48,255 nt of DNA from Chloroflexota bacterium (lineage in GTDB: Bacteria > Chloroflexota > UBA11872 > UBA12225): NCBI GenBank assembly GCA_009693165.1, contig SHXX01000009.1, positions 1 through 48,255 on the forward strand. The letters are read 5' to 3'. Shown here piece by piece: positions 9,059 to 21,700 of this stretch. Under the pieces are notes generated by a model. The model was not told the DNA's origin, made no database searches, and saw nothing but the letters and a program-made list of their open reading frames with translations. Each line of letters opens with the position of its first letter. The stretch's first letter is position 1. Position numbers and translations under genes: made by a program.

Positions 9059-9808
9059 GTGAGTGCATCGACAGGCCATGGCGTCGGCAACTCCCACACG
9101 GTGAGCGAAGCGCACGCCTCAGTCAACCCTCGTCGACCGCTTAGCCCAGCGGTCGAGCATTACCTGCAAGCCATCTACGCGCTCACGGCGGAGCGCAAGG
9201 TCCTCATTGGAGCACGCCTTGCCGAGCACCTCCGCGTGAGCGCACCCTCGGTGACCCAGACCCTGCACCGGCTCGAACGCGACGGATATGTGGTGCTCGT
9301 TGACCGTGGTGATCGCAAGGAAATCCAGCTGACGCCTTCGGGCAACGCGATTGGTGAGGCGTCGACGCGAAAGCACCGACTGATTGAGACGTGGCTGGTG
9401 CGCGACCTCAAACTCTCGACGACCGAGGCGCATGAAGCGGCTGAGCGTCTGGAGGCAGGCTTCGATGAACTCCTCTTGTCCCGCCTGTTCGAGGCGCTTG
9501 GGCAACCACTTGCATGCCCGCACGGCAATCCCATTCCCGGATGGGGGGTTATTGACCACGAAGGCGGCTATCTCGACCGAGTACAGGCCGGGGATAGCGT
9601 CGTAATCGGCCGCATTACTGAGGAAGCGGAGGCCGACCTCGACCTCCTCACCTATCTGGAGCGGAACGGGATCTTTCCTGGTGTCAACCTTGAGATCATT
9701 GCGGTCGATCGACGGAGCGGCGCCGTGACCGCCCGGTCGGAGCGAGGAACTGAAATCCGGATCGAGGGCCGGTCCGCCGCACTGATCTATGTCCGCCCCA
9801 TCTCTTGA
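9059..9808 (+). CDS. DtxR/MntR-family metal-dependent transcriptional regulator
   Basis: SPAVEHYLQAIYALTAERKVLIGARLAEHLRVSAPSVTQTLHRLERDGYVVLVDRGDRKEIQLTPSG...HRLIETWLV...AERLEAGFDELLLSRL...ACPHGNPIPG; GTG start. Confidence 0.9.
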   Translation: MSASTGHGVGNSHTVSEAHASVNPRRPLSPAVEHYLQAIYALTAERKVLIGARLAEHLRVSAPSVTQTLHRLERDGYVVLVDRGDRKEIQLTPSGNAIGEASTRKHRLIETWLVRDLKLSTTEAHEAAERLEAGFDELLLSRLFEALGQPLACPHGNPIPGWGVIDHEGGYLDRVQAGDSVVIGRITEEAEADLDLLTYLERNGIFPGVNLEIIAVDRRSGAVTARSERGTEIRIEGRSAALIYVRPIS

Positions 9809-9821
9809 TTGACCGTAGCGC

Positions 9822-10616
9822 ATGAGGGTCTATGCCGAACTCGCCCGACGTGCGTGGCAACGCCAACGTGCCTACGGAAACGCGAACCTTGCCGGCCTCT
9901 TCACGAACAGTTTCTTCGGATACATCCGGGTGGTCCCACTCATGGCCGCGTTTGCGTCCAGACCGGATATCAGCGGCTACGACCGGGATGTCGCAATCAC
10001 GTGGAACTGGCTGGCGCAGTCCCTTATCACGATTGTCGCCTTGTGGGGATGGTGGGACGTCGCGCTGACGATCCGGAGCGGGGAGGTTGCGATTGACCTT
10101 GCACGCCCAATTCACTACCTTGGGTATTGGCTTGCGCGCGATGTCGGGCGCGCCGCCTACTCCACGGTGTACCGGTTCATACCCATTCTTGCCGTAGGGC
10201 AACTGGTCTCGGGACTACGCTGGCCGGAGGCGCCGTGGCTGACGTGGCCGGCATTCATGTGCAGCCTCATTCTCGCCCTGTTCACAAGTTTCGCGTGGCG
10301 GTTCTTGCTCAACCTGGGAGCGTTCTGGCTGACGGACTATCGCGCAATCGCAAGTCTCGGCCTCGTTGCCACCACATTCCTGTCCGGCTTTCTCGTGCCA
10401 CTGGCATTCTTTCCACCCGCAATCAGAAGCATCCTCGAAGCACTGCCATTCGCTGCGATCATCCAGACCCCGGCTACCGTGTTCCTTGAGCGGGCCGATG
10501 GCATGGATCTCGCCCTGCTACTCGCGCAGCAACTCGGATGGGCCGTCGTGATGCTCGGGATCGCCCATTGGGGAGCACAGGTCGCGACGCGCCGGGTGAC
10601 TGTTCAAGGCGGATAA
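9822..10616 (+). CDS. ABC-2 type transporter permease (COG4587-like)
   Basis: 264-aa multi-pass protein 13 nt after the DtxR-like gene; AGLFTNSFFGYIRV..., GEVAIDLARPIHYLGYWLARDVGRAAYS... Confidence 0.8.
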   Translation: MRVYAELARRAWQRQRAYGNANLAGLFTNSFFGYIRVVPLMAAFASRPDISGYDRDVAITWNWLAQSLITIVALWGWWDVALTIRSGEVAIDLARPIHYLGYWLARDVGRAAYSTVYRFIPILAVGQLVSGLRWPEAPWLTWPAFMCSLILALFTSFAWRFLLNLGAFWLTDYRAIASLGLVATTFLSGFLVPLAFFPPAIRSILEALPFAAIIQTPATVFLERADGMDLALLLAQQLGWAVVMLGIAHWGAQVATRRVTVQGG

Positions 10617-10765
10617 GTATTCATCTGCCGTACTCGCTTCGCGTGTGCGATATCTCAGGCGTCGGAGCGATGCAGCGCTGGTTCATTCCAGACCAGTGTT
10701 GCACCATGAAGTGCTCGTTCGGTGAGTGACCACTGCGTTTGGCGGAATCCTGCACAATCCAGACC

Positions 10766-11602
10766 ATGACCCCTTCGAGCGTCTTCCTGCCGGCGCTGTA
10801 TGTACGCCTCGCCGTCGCACGGGTTCGCGGGCAGATGCGATACCGTGTTGGTTTCCTGTTGATGATCCTCGGCGTTTTCGTGGCAAACGCCTTCGAGTTC
10901 GTCGCCCTCCTCGTCCTGTTCGGTCAAGTCAAGGTGCTTGGTGGGTGGTCCGCCCACGAGGTCGCCCTCCTTTGGGGAATGTCGCAGATGTCCTTCGCGA
11001 TTGCCGAGGCGTTCGGTCGTGGGTTCGAGGGGCTTGCCCCTCAAGTCCGTTCCGGAGAGTTCGATCAGGTGCTCGTTCGCCCGCTTCCGGTGTTCTTCCA
11101 GGTCTTTGCCTCTGCATTCGAAGCGCACCGGATCGGCCGGTTCCTTCAGGGCGCGACGGCAGTCTGGTACGCCAGGAGCGATCCGGCATCGATCCCGTGG
11201 CAGGCGTCGCACTGGACGACGCTGATCTTCGCGGTGACAACGGGTGCAGTCATTTTCTTCGCGACGTTCGTGCTCGGTGGCGCCTGGGCACTGAGGGTCG
11301 TGGACGGGCAGGAGCTGATGAACACGTTCACTTACGGTGGCACCACGTTGGCAAGCTACCCCCTTGAACTGTTTTCCGATCCGATCCGCCGTGCGGCAAC
11401 GTGGATCCTGCCTCTCGCGTTCGTGAACTACTTTCCGGCCCTCGCACTGCTCGGGCGCGTCGGACCACCCGGCATGCTCCCGTTCGGCCTCACGCCAATC
11501 ATCCTCGCGATGTCTGCCCCGGTGGTCGCCATGACTTACCTTGGGGTTGCCGTGGTGGTTTGGGACCGTTCCGTCATGCGTTACCAAGGGACAGGCACGT
11601 GA
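10766..11602 (+). CDS. ABC-2 type transporter permease (COG3694-like)
   Basis: MTPSSVFLPALYVRLAVARVRGQMRYRVGFLLMILGVF...; RSGEFDQVLVRPLPVFFQV is typical of these paired permeases. Confidence 0.8.
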   Translation: MTPSSVFLPALYVRLAVARVRGQMRYRVGFLLMILGVFVANAFEFVALLVLFGQVKVLGGWSAHEVALLWGMSQMSFAIAEAFGRGFEGLAPQVRSGEFDQVLVRPLPVFFQVFASAFEAHRIGRFLQGATAVWYARSDPASIPWQASHWTTLIFAVTTGAVIFFATFVLGGAWALRVVDGQELMNTFTYGGTTLASYPLELFSDPIRRAATWILPLAFVNYFPALALLGRVGPPGMLPFGLTPIILAMSAPVVAMTYLGVAVVVWDRSVMRYQGTGT

Positions 11603-12630
11603 TTGCCGTTGAGGAGCTGAGGAAAGCGTTTCGCGTCACAACAAGGCGGACTGGTGGCTTCAGCGCGATTCGTGCCCTGCTTCCTGGCGCAACGTCATAC
11701 GTCGAGGCTGTGCGAAACGTCAGCTTCACGATCAATGGTGGCGAGATGGTCGCGGTTCTCGGTCCAAACGGCGCCGGCAAGAGCACGACCATCAAGATGT
11801 TGACTGGCATTCTGGTTCCGGACGCCGGAACCGCGACAATCCTCGGTCTTGTCCCGTGGCAGTCGCGCCGTGCCGTTGCCAAACGGATCGGGGTCGTTTT
11901 CGGACAACGGACCCAACTGTGGTGGGACCTTCCCCTGTCAGACTCCCTCGACCTGGTGCGACACATGTACGGAGTGCCGACGCAGCGGTTTGCAGAAAAC
12001 CTGGCAACCTGCCGCGAACTCCTTGAACTGGACCCATTTCTGGATCGGCCGGTCCGCCAGCTTTCACTCGGGCAACGCATGCGCGGAGACTTGGCCGCGG
12101 CCCTCATTCACGATCCGGAAATCCTCTTCCTTGACGAGCCGACAATCGGCCTTGACCTCGTGGTGAAGGCCAGGATCCGTGACGCCCTGCGGCATCTGAA
12201 TGAAACCCGTGGCGTCACGGTTCTTCTCACGACCCACGATCTGGCAGACGTTGCCCGCCTCTGCCAGAGGGTGCTATTGATTGACCACGGACGAGTGGTC
12301 CATGATGGCGGTCTCGAGGCACTGCGCACACGGTTCGGAAGTGGATGCACCCTCGTCGTGGATCTTGCTGATCCGTCAACCCCGGGACAGGCACCGAGTG
12401 CCAAGGGAGACGAAACCGATCAACGGAACGACGGTCCAATGGTCGTCCCGGGTGCCATCGAGATCCGCGCTGAAGGCAACCGTCACTGGCTCGCGTTCGA
12501 CCGCCGCGAGGTGTCGGCCTCCGACCTGATCGCCGCCGTGGCGTCACGGTATCCCTTGTCGGACCTTACGTTGGAGGAACCCGACATCGAAACCGTGATC
12601 GCCAGCCTCTATGCGTCTCGAACCGAGTGA
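11599..12630 (+). CDS. ABC transporter ATP-binding protein (COG4586-like)
   Basis: GTG at 11599 overlaps the permease stop (GTGA). Walker A GPNGAGKST, signature LSLGQRMRGDLA, Walker B ILFLDEPT, H-loop TTHD. Confidence 0.92.
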   Translation: MIAVEELRKAFRVTTRRTGGFSAIRALLPGATSYVEAVRNVSFTINGGEMVAVLGPNGAGKSTTIKMLTGILVPDAGTATILGLVPWQSRRAVAKRIGVVFGQRTQLWWDLPLSDSLDLVRHMYGVPTQRFAENLATCRELLELDPFLDRPVRQLSLGQRMRGDLAAALIHDPEILFLDEPTIGLDLVVKARIRDALRHLNETRGVTVLLTTHDLADVARLCQRVLLIDHGRVVHDGGLEALRTRFGSGCTLVVDLADPSTPGQAPSAKGDETDQRNDGPMVVPGAIEIRAEGNRHWLAFDRREVSASDLIAAVASRYPLSDLTLEEPDIETVIASLYASRTE

Positions 12631-12722
12631 TCTGTCTCAGGTACGAATTCGGGTCAAATGCCCAAGCATTGAATCCGGAACCGTGGCCCCGATTCATGTA
12701 CGCCATGCAATCCACGCACACG

Positions 12723-15700
12723 TCAAGGAATTTCACCATCCACCGGTGTGACTGCCCCGACATCAATCCACGAATAGTTGCCTGTCTCGGGATTGCGCAC
12801 GAAGTACCTATCGGCTTCACGTTCAAGCACCTGATACACAACCGGTGCGCGACCGATCGGACCGAAATCTGTGGCATCAGCGTATGGCGTGGACCAGACG
12901 TGGGTTGCCGGGTCGGTTGAGCGAACATATCTGGGCGTCTCCGCACACCCTGACATGCAGGGTGCGGGCGTCGCGGGCGCTGTTTCCGCGCTCTGGACGT
13001 CAGGAGGAGGAGTCGTTGGAGGGCCGGAAACGTCTACTGCGTCAACGTCAATCCATGCGTAGTTGCGGGTGATCGGATTGCGGACGTAATAGCGATTGGC
13101 CTCCCTTTGGAGGACCTGATACGTGACAGGAGCACGCCCGATCGGCCCGAAATCCGTCGCATCGGCATATGGCGTTGACCAGACGTGAGTGGAAGGATCC
13201 CTTGTCCGTACGAACTCAGGCAGGGACGACACCGGTGGCGTCGGAGCCTTCGGAGCGGTTGACGCATTGGCCGTCGCTGACGGGGTTGCCCCCGGTTCAT
13301 CCACGGCATCAACATCAATCCACGCGTAGTTTCCGCTGACAGGATTGACCACGTAATAGCGGTTCGCCTCACGTTTCAGGACCTGGTAGGTGACTGGTGC
13401 CACACCGATCGGTCCAAAGTCGGTGGCGTCGGGATGCGCTGAGGACCACACTCGCGTCCGGGGATCACGGGTCCGCACCGTCGCCGGCAGCGACGGAGCA
13501 TCGCTTCCTGTCACACGTGGAGCCGGGGCCGGGGCCACGTCACCGCGATTACTCTCTTCGCCGTCCGGCGGACCGGACGGGGCAACCGACTGGGCGTCAA
13601 TCCACCCATAGCCCTTGGTGACCGGGTTGTACACGGAGATGCGCCCGCCGACTTGTGGGCCAATGACCGGGAAGATGGTGTTGGCGGGTGCAGCGAGACC
13701 AAAGTCCGTCGCATTGTCGTCCGGACCTGAATACAGGTGTGCAGATCCGGACAAATTGACAAGGAACGCCGGTTGCAAGCCCACAGGCAGGAACAGCGTG
13801 CGATCAACTTCGCCCGCGGCAAGTGACCAGTCCTGGCGACCGGTCGAGGGATTGAACTCCGCCGGCGACCTCAGGTAGCCAATGAAGTCACCGGCCGAAT
13901 CGCGAGTCGCGTGGAGGTATGCTGGCGTCTGCCCGGAAGGCACGCGAAGCGATGGCATCGAGAAGGCAACGCGCGCATCCGGAGCAGTTGCAAGCACCGT
14001 CAGTCGGAACGGAGCCGCCACAGGTACGACACTGCCCCCACCGAGACTGCCTTGTTCGACCTCATTCAATTTGGGCGGTGCCGGTTCGAACACCATGGCC
14101 GACGCATCCGCAGGTGGGTCGACAAACGGCACCACTCCAGCCAAGGCACCGTAGGTCAACGGCAGGGCCAGTGAGGGCCAGTTGCCGGACTTCGGACGCT
14201 CAATCCGCGCCTGCTGAGCTGGGCGGACAAGGATGACTACCGATCGACGCACAACCGTGGAGGCCGAGGCTCCACCGACCTCGGCACCTTCGACGAAGAA
14301 TGACGATGCCTGTGGTTCGTCCAGCGAGAACGTGAGAATCTCGCGTCCGTCGGCGTCAACCTTCATCACGTCTGGCACCGCGACACTCACCTTCGCACCC
14401 GACTGAGCCAAGTCAGCAAGCGCGCCGAAGACCTTCCCCATCTCGGTAAGCCCCAGTGTCGAAGCCAGATTGCTGACCGTCGCCAGTTCACCGGGTGAGA
14501 AGCTGGCGAGTGTCGAAACAAGCGCCCGTGACTGCGACGGGTCGACCGATCCGACAACGGCCGTGACGGCCGAACGCTGATTGGGTGACAACTCGTCCAG
14601 GACCCGAAGCAACGTAATCGTCGCAGCACTGCCCGCCGACTTCAGGGCATCACTGAAGGCAACCTGCTGTTGTGCGGTGATCACCACAGGTTCCGCGTCG
14701 GGCAACCCACCGGTTGACCGGCCTGGGTTTGGCGAGACCGCAGGGCCCGACAAGGATGGTTCAAAGGTTGGCGGCAACTCAACCGTCGGCGCGACAGGCA
14801 GTGGCACACGGATCACGCGGGGCGGGTCGGGATCGGACCCTCCCGACCCACCCGGAGGCCGGTTTGACAAAACATAGTTCGATGACGCGAGCGCAAACTT
14901 GCCAGTGTGCGGACCGACCGGGTTACCGGCCAAGTCCGTCCCGGGGGCCCCCGAGGCAACCGCAATCCCGATCGTCGATGTGGGATCGCCAGCACCGATG
15001 ACGCCGGTCAGGCTGACAGTGATGGCGAAGCCGGTATCGGAACCCGGAACCGGTGCGAATGTCTTGATCGTCGGCACGCCGATGATGCCCAAACCGGTTT
15101 TCACCATGAACGTATCCGTGGAGGCGTTCTTGACAGGTTCGGTCATTGACACAATGAAGTCGACGGGAAGGGTGCCCGGTGTAAGTTCAGGGACCAGAGC
15201 CGGTCGGGTGACCGAACCTATTTCCGGGCGAACGGTATCGAGCGTTTTGGTTGTCTCGAAGTACGGCGATCCCGATCCGAGAACGTTGCCCGCGGCATCG
15301 ACAATGGGCGACGGTGATACGAGGCGCACCTTCAAGGTCGAACCAGCATCTCCCGGCGCGCTTAGGCCACCCAGACCGACCGACAAACTGTAGACCGATC
15401 CTGACCCGGATACGGCAATGGTGGGTGTGCCTGAGACTGATGGGCCACGTTCAACGGAGAACGCCGTCGCGGTGACATTGGACACCGACTTGGTGAATAC
15501 CACCTGGAACGTGAGTGAGTTGGTCCCATTGATCCGGGGTTCCACCAACCCATCTGTCGGTGTTGCAGTTGTCAGTCCGGGCGGGACAGTGTCGAGCGTG
15601 AAGGTGTCACTTGGTGTCGGGGTAGTTCCGGTAGTGACGGTGTTTCCGGCACTGTCTGCGATCATCGCCCCGCCTGGAATGTCCAGGCCAAGCGTCGAGG

Positions 15701-18700
15701 ACACGGCGCCTGTTGCGGTGGTCCCGGCCAAATCGAGGGCGACGGTAAACGTGGTGGTGGCAGATGATGCACCCGGTGTGACGGACTTCACCGTCGGGGT
15801 ACCCGTGACCGAAGAGCCGGTCGCAACCGTGAATGTGTTCGTGGCAACGTCATTGACCGGTTCCGAGAACGTGACCGTAAAGGTTGGAGCCGATTGTGCA
15901 CCGATCAGCGCCGGGGTGCCCGCCGCACGCGTGATTGATGTGACGCGCGGGGCCTCCGTGTCCAGGATGTAGCCAGAAACCGACCCCGTTGGCGTGGTGC
16001 CCGGCAGGGCGTTTCCGAATGGGTCCTTGATAACCGCGTCGCCAGCGACACCGATGTCGATTGAAGATGTCGATCCCCCAACGCCAGTCACGCCGCCAAG
16101 ACCGAGGGTGACGATGTACGCGGAACTCAGACCAGAAACCGTGGTTGTTGGATCGGCGACGACCGTGGCGAACGTCGGGATCGCCACGACCCCCGATCCA
16201 ATCCGAGCCACAAATGACGAGGTAGCCACTCCCGAAACCGGTTCCGAGAAGACAACCCGGAAACTTGGCGCAGTTAGCCCCCGGGTTATCGCCGGTGACG
16301 CAGTCCGGGATATCGAAGTCACTGTCGGAGCGTCGGTGTCGACGATGAATGCGGTCGAAGTGCTGCTTCCGGCAAATGTCGCCAGGTTTCCCGCAGCATC
16401 GGACAGCGGTCTTGTCGGGTTCGCCTTGAGCTTGAGGGTCGCTGTCGCATCGCGCCCGCCGTCGCCCCTGACAGCGGTCATGCCGACGGCGACCGTCCAC
16501 ATTCGGTCAGTTGCACCAATCACTGCATTGGGTTCAATGAGGTAAGGGTTTTGCCCATCTCCCAATTGTCCGGACGAACCAAGACCCCAGCATGATCCAA
16601 GCCCAGCGACGGTCACACCGCACGTGTGCGATCCAGCAGGCAGGATTGACGTGACCAGCCCGAAGCCAGCAACCATGCTGACCGGTGTGTTTGCTGCGAC
16701 CTGACTGCCATTTCCAATCTGGCCGGTCGCATTTGCACCCCAGCAGAAACCGGTCCCGCTTGTACTCACGCCACACGTACCGGATTGCCCGGCGTCGACT
16801 CTTGACATCCCTGAGCGCACGACGGTCGGGGACAACTTTGCTACGGAAGTCGCGTCCCCAATCTGACCGGTTTCGTTTGCACCCCAGCAATAGATTGTCG
16901 AACCCGTCGTGAGTCCGCATGAGTGTGATCCACCCGCGGAAACGGACATCCACACCGGCTGGCTGCCAACGCTGGACACAACCACCGGCGCCGGCGCGGT
17001 GCGCGATACGCGGGTTCCGTCGCCAAGCTGACCGCTCGCGTTGGCACCCCAGCACGCAGCTACGGTTCCGGAGGTCAGCCCACACGTGTGTGATCCTCCG
17101 GCACGCACGGTTGTCCACGTTGACGACGCCTGACCGGACAGCGGGTTCACCGCCACCGGCGCCGTCCTCGACGCGGTGCTTCCATCGCCGAGTTGTCCAT
17201 CACCGTTCCCACCCCAGCAGTACGCTACATTCGCGGTGGTGGTCCCGCACGAGTGGGTGGCACCCGCGCTGATCGTTGACCAAGTCAGCAACCCGGACAC
17301 AAGCGTGGGTGATGAACGGCCGTTCAGGTCTCCGCTTGTGCCGTTTCCGATCTGTCCTTCAAGATTTGATCCCCAGCAATACGCAATTCCCGCCACCGTC
17401 AATCCACAGGAGTGGTCATATCCGGCCGAAATGGCCTTCCAGGCAAGTCCACCCGAGACGCGTGTCGGCAACTTGCGCGATGTCGTGGTTCCATCCCCGA
17501 GCTGCCCAGACGCGTTATCACCCCAGCAATACGCCGTACCGGTTCCGACAATCCCGCAGGAATGCCGATCGCCTACCGTCAGCATAGTCCAGGTGAAGCC
17601 ACCACTGATGTCGGCGGGCAATGGCCGAACGGCCGAGAAACCCGCACCCAATTGCCCAGTCTCGTTCTTCCCCCAGCAATTGGGAACCAGACCGGTCGTG
17701 ATGCCGCAGGTGTGTGATGCCCCAACGGAAATCGATCGCCAAGTGAGTGAACCCGCCACTGCCGTCGGGGAGCTGCGCAATGTGGTCGTCGTATCTCCAA
17801 CCTGTCCGGCGGCGTTCGCACCCCAGCAATAGGCAGCACCAGATTGCGCAAGGCCACAGGTGTGGGAACCGGCCGAACTGCCACTCGCGGCAACCGTGGC
17901 CCATGATATCGAACCATTTACCAGCGTCGGGGTCGTCTGACCAGACAGCGAGCCGACTCCCAGTTGGCCACTCGTATTCAGGCCCCAGCACCACGAGGCA
18001 CCGGCTTGGGTCACGGCGCAGGTGTGGCGGTACCCGGCCGAAACCGCCTTCAGCGTGAGTGGCACCGACAGCGTCGTCGGGGCGGTTTGACCGGTGGTCG
18101 TACCGTCGCCAACCTGACCGGAACCGTTCGCCCCCCAGCAAAGCGCGGTGCCCTCCAGTGTGCCGCTCACGGTCGCAGTTAGCCCGCAAGTGTGGTCACC
18201 ACCTGCAGACAGCGATGCCCATCGGCGCGCGGTGACGACTGCCGTCGGCACGCTGCTGACGGTCGTCGTTCCATCACCGATCTGGCCATCGGAATTCCTG
18301 CCCCAGCAATGTGCTAGGCCGGCGACGGAGTACGTCGACGACGCCGTGACCGCGCACGTGTGTGCCGTACCGGCGGCGACCGACGTCCATGAGGCAGCAC
18401 TGACGACCGCGACCGGTGATGTCCGGTCGATCAAAGTCCCATCGCCAAGTTGGCCGCTGTCGTTGGCGCCCCAGCAATACGCCTTGCCGGTTGTGGTCAC
18501 CCCGCAGGTAAACCCAGAGCCAGAGGCCACGGAACCCCAGACGAGTTCACCGGCAACCAGCACTGGTTCGGTCCGAGACACAGACGTACCATCGCCAAGC
18601 TGGCCACGGTCGTTTGCGCCCCAGCAATATGCGGTACCCACGGTCGTCACCGCGCAAGAGTGGCCGGCGCCACTCGACACGGATGCGTAGGCCACGTTGG

Positions 18701-21700
18701 TGGCCGTAATCGTTGGTGTCCCGCTGATCCCGGCACCGGCTTCAAGCACGTATGACCCGGTGGCAACTCCTGAGACCGCCTCCGAATACGTCACCGCAAA
18801 CTCGGGAGAAGGGACCCCAGCGGTTGGCACCAGAGTGCCTGCTGGGAAACCTGCACTCGCCTTTGGCACGATCGAGACAAGGGTTGGCCTGACGTTGTCT
18901 AGGTTGAACGGCTGGTTGACACCCGTCGGGTCACTTGATGTGAGGGCGGTGCCTACGGTGTCGGCTACCGCTGACGCCGGGGAGACGCCGAGCCCAATGG
19001 TTGACCCGGCACCGCCATCTCCCGTGACCGACGCCGTCGAGAGTGAAACGGTGAATGTAGTGGTCGCCACCGACACCCCGGGCGTCACTGATGCCACACT
19101 TGGCATCCCAATGATCCCCGGCCCGCGCGCCACATAGAAGCTGCCCGCACCCACGCCAACGACCGCTTTCGAAAAGACCACCTTGAATGACGGGACGGTC
19201 TGCGCATCAATCCGAGATGCCGATCCGACGCGGGATATCGACGAAACTGAAGGCGCAACGCCGGTTGCATTGTCGAGGATGTAGCCCTGTCTCGATCCTG
19301 AGAGTGATGGTGAAAGGGCATTTCCCGACGCGTCAACAACACCCGGTGATGAGGTCAATCCAAGCGTGAAGGTGGCGCTTGCCGCCCCATCACCCGTCAC
19401 CCCACTCAGGTTCACAAAGACAGTGAATGTCTGGCCTGAACCCGACGCAGTGGCCACCGACCGGTCGACCACGGCTGGAAGTAGCGCGATCGACACGTTG
19501 CCATCACCGACTTGCCCGTTGACCGCCGTGCCCCAGCACCAGGCCTTGCCCAGCGAGTTGACCCCGCAGGTGTGCTGGAACCCAGCCACGATCGACTGCC
19601 AGCGGTCGTTGCCACCGACGGCAGTTGGTGCGGTGCGGGATGTCGTCGTCCCATCCCCCAGCTGACCCATGCCGTTGGCGCCCCAGCAGTACCCAATGCC
19701 CGCGGTGGTAATGCCGCAGGTATGGGAATCACCGGCCGAGATCGATGACCACTGGAAGCCGGAAACCGAGGTTGGCACGGTCCGTGAGGTGCCCGAACCA
19801 TCGCCTAACTGACCTGAAGCGTTATATCCCCAACAGGATCCTGAGCCCGTCTGGGTTACGCCACAGGTATGCCGTCCGCCTGCCGAAACCGTTGCCCACT
19901 TGGTGGATCCGCTGTCGTAGACCGCAAACGGAACGGTGCGCGTCGTCCCGGACGTTCCATCGCCGACCTGGCCGTCGGCATTGGATCCCCAGCAATACGC
20001 CAAACCTGCCGTCGTGACCGCACAGGAGTGCGCGCCACCGGCGGCAACCGACGTCCAGGCAAGTTGACCACTGACAGGTGAGGGTGTTGAACGGGAGGCC
20101 TGCGATGCGTCACCCAACTGCCCACTCGAGTTTGCGCCCCAGCACGAAACGGCTCCGCCAGTGGTGGTCGCACAGGAGTGAGAGGTTCCCGCCGAAATGC
20201 TTGATACCCCGGTCAGGCCCGAGACCACAGACGGCGAAGTGCGGTTGATTGTTGAACCATCGCCAAGGCGTCCGTCGCTGTTCGTCCCCCAGCAATAGGC
20301 AAGGTTCGGCGACGCACTGGCTACCGAACAGGCGTGCGATGAGCCAGACGAGATCCTGGACATCGGCACGGCACCAGATGAAGCCACTGGCGTGGCATTC
20401 AACAGAGATGATGCTCCGGCAACCTGTCCCTCATCGTTCGCACCCCAGCAATTCAGGACACCACCAGTGGCGATAGCGCACGTGTGATCACGGCCGGGTG
20501 CGACCGCAGACCACTGACGGTCGCCCGATACTTGGACGGCTGAGGCGCGCGTCGAGGCAGCGATTGGGCTTCCCAACTGTCCACTCGTGCCTGGCCCCCA
20601 ACAGTCCAGAATGCCAGACGTTCGGATCGTGCACGCGTGAAACCCTCCAACGCTTATCCGGGTCTGGGTCGTGTCACCACCAATGAGTGACGGTTGTGAT
20701 CGACTGACCAGCCCGCCAACCTGGCCGACCGACGCTTCACCCCAGCAATACAACTTGGAACCCTGGGTAAGGGCACATGTCTGGTCGCCTCCCGCGTCGA
20801 TGACACTCCAGGTCAACCCTCCAGCCACGATCGTTGGCGTACTGGCTGCCGAAACCGTGGCTGTGCCAAGTTGCCCGCTGCCGTTCGCACCCCAGCAATA
20901 CGCCTCCCCACCGGTTGTCAGGCCACAAGAATGGCTGTTCCCCACGTTGATGGCCTGCCAGGCGCGTCCACCAGACACAATCGTCGGTGTGTTCCTAGTC
21001 ACCGTCGTACCGTCACCGACCTGACCGAATGTGTTCACACCCCAGCAGGACGCAGCGGTGGACTGCTGGCCGCAAGTGTGCGCGCTCCCAGCGGAAATCG
21101 AAGTCCAACCTGTGCCGGAGATGAGGGTAGGGACATTGCGGTTCGAAGTCGTCGTATCGCCCAACTGACCGCTGGCGTTCGCACCCCAGCAGTACGTATT
21201 CCCGCCCATCAAGATGCCGCACGTGTGGTTGTCACCTGCGCTGATTGCAGTCCATTGCGCCGCCGGCACCCCGGCGGGGTCGGACACACGAGCTGGAGAC
21301 GTCGCATCCGTTTGGGTACCGTTCCCAAGTTGACCACTGTGGTTCCGTCCCCAGCAGTACGCCCATCCTGCCTGGGTGATACCGCATGTGTGAGAATCAC
21401 CTGAAGCGAGGCCCTTCCACGTGTAGCCAGCAGCTATGGCAGATGGCGACGTGGCTGTGGTCGCAGTGCCATTTCCAAGCTGGCCGTAGCCGTTTGCGCC
21501 CCAGCAGTATCCCTTGAGATCGATGGAGATCCCGCACGTGTGCATCAAGCCGGCAAAAACGTCGGCGTATGCAACGCCAACAGACAATGTAGGACTTGAC
21601 GTGATGCCAGAGCCGGTCACGATGCTGAACGTAGCGGCCGACACACCAGTCACCGGTTCATTCGTCGTGACCGCGAAGGCGGCTTCAGTGGTTCCAGCGG

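Noticed and set aside
10655-11587. 310-aa minus-strand ORF antisense to an ABC permease
   Set aside because: Arg/Glu/His-rich shadow ORF in high-GC DNA; the plus strand encodes a recognisable permease.
16490-17120. Several 100-200 aa ORFs on alternate frames of the RCC1 gene
   Set aside because: Frame-shifted shadows of the repeat array; low-complexity Arg/Trp/His-rich translations.
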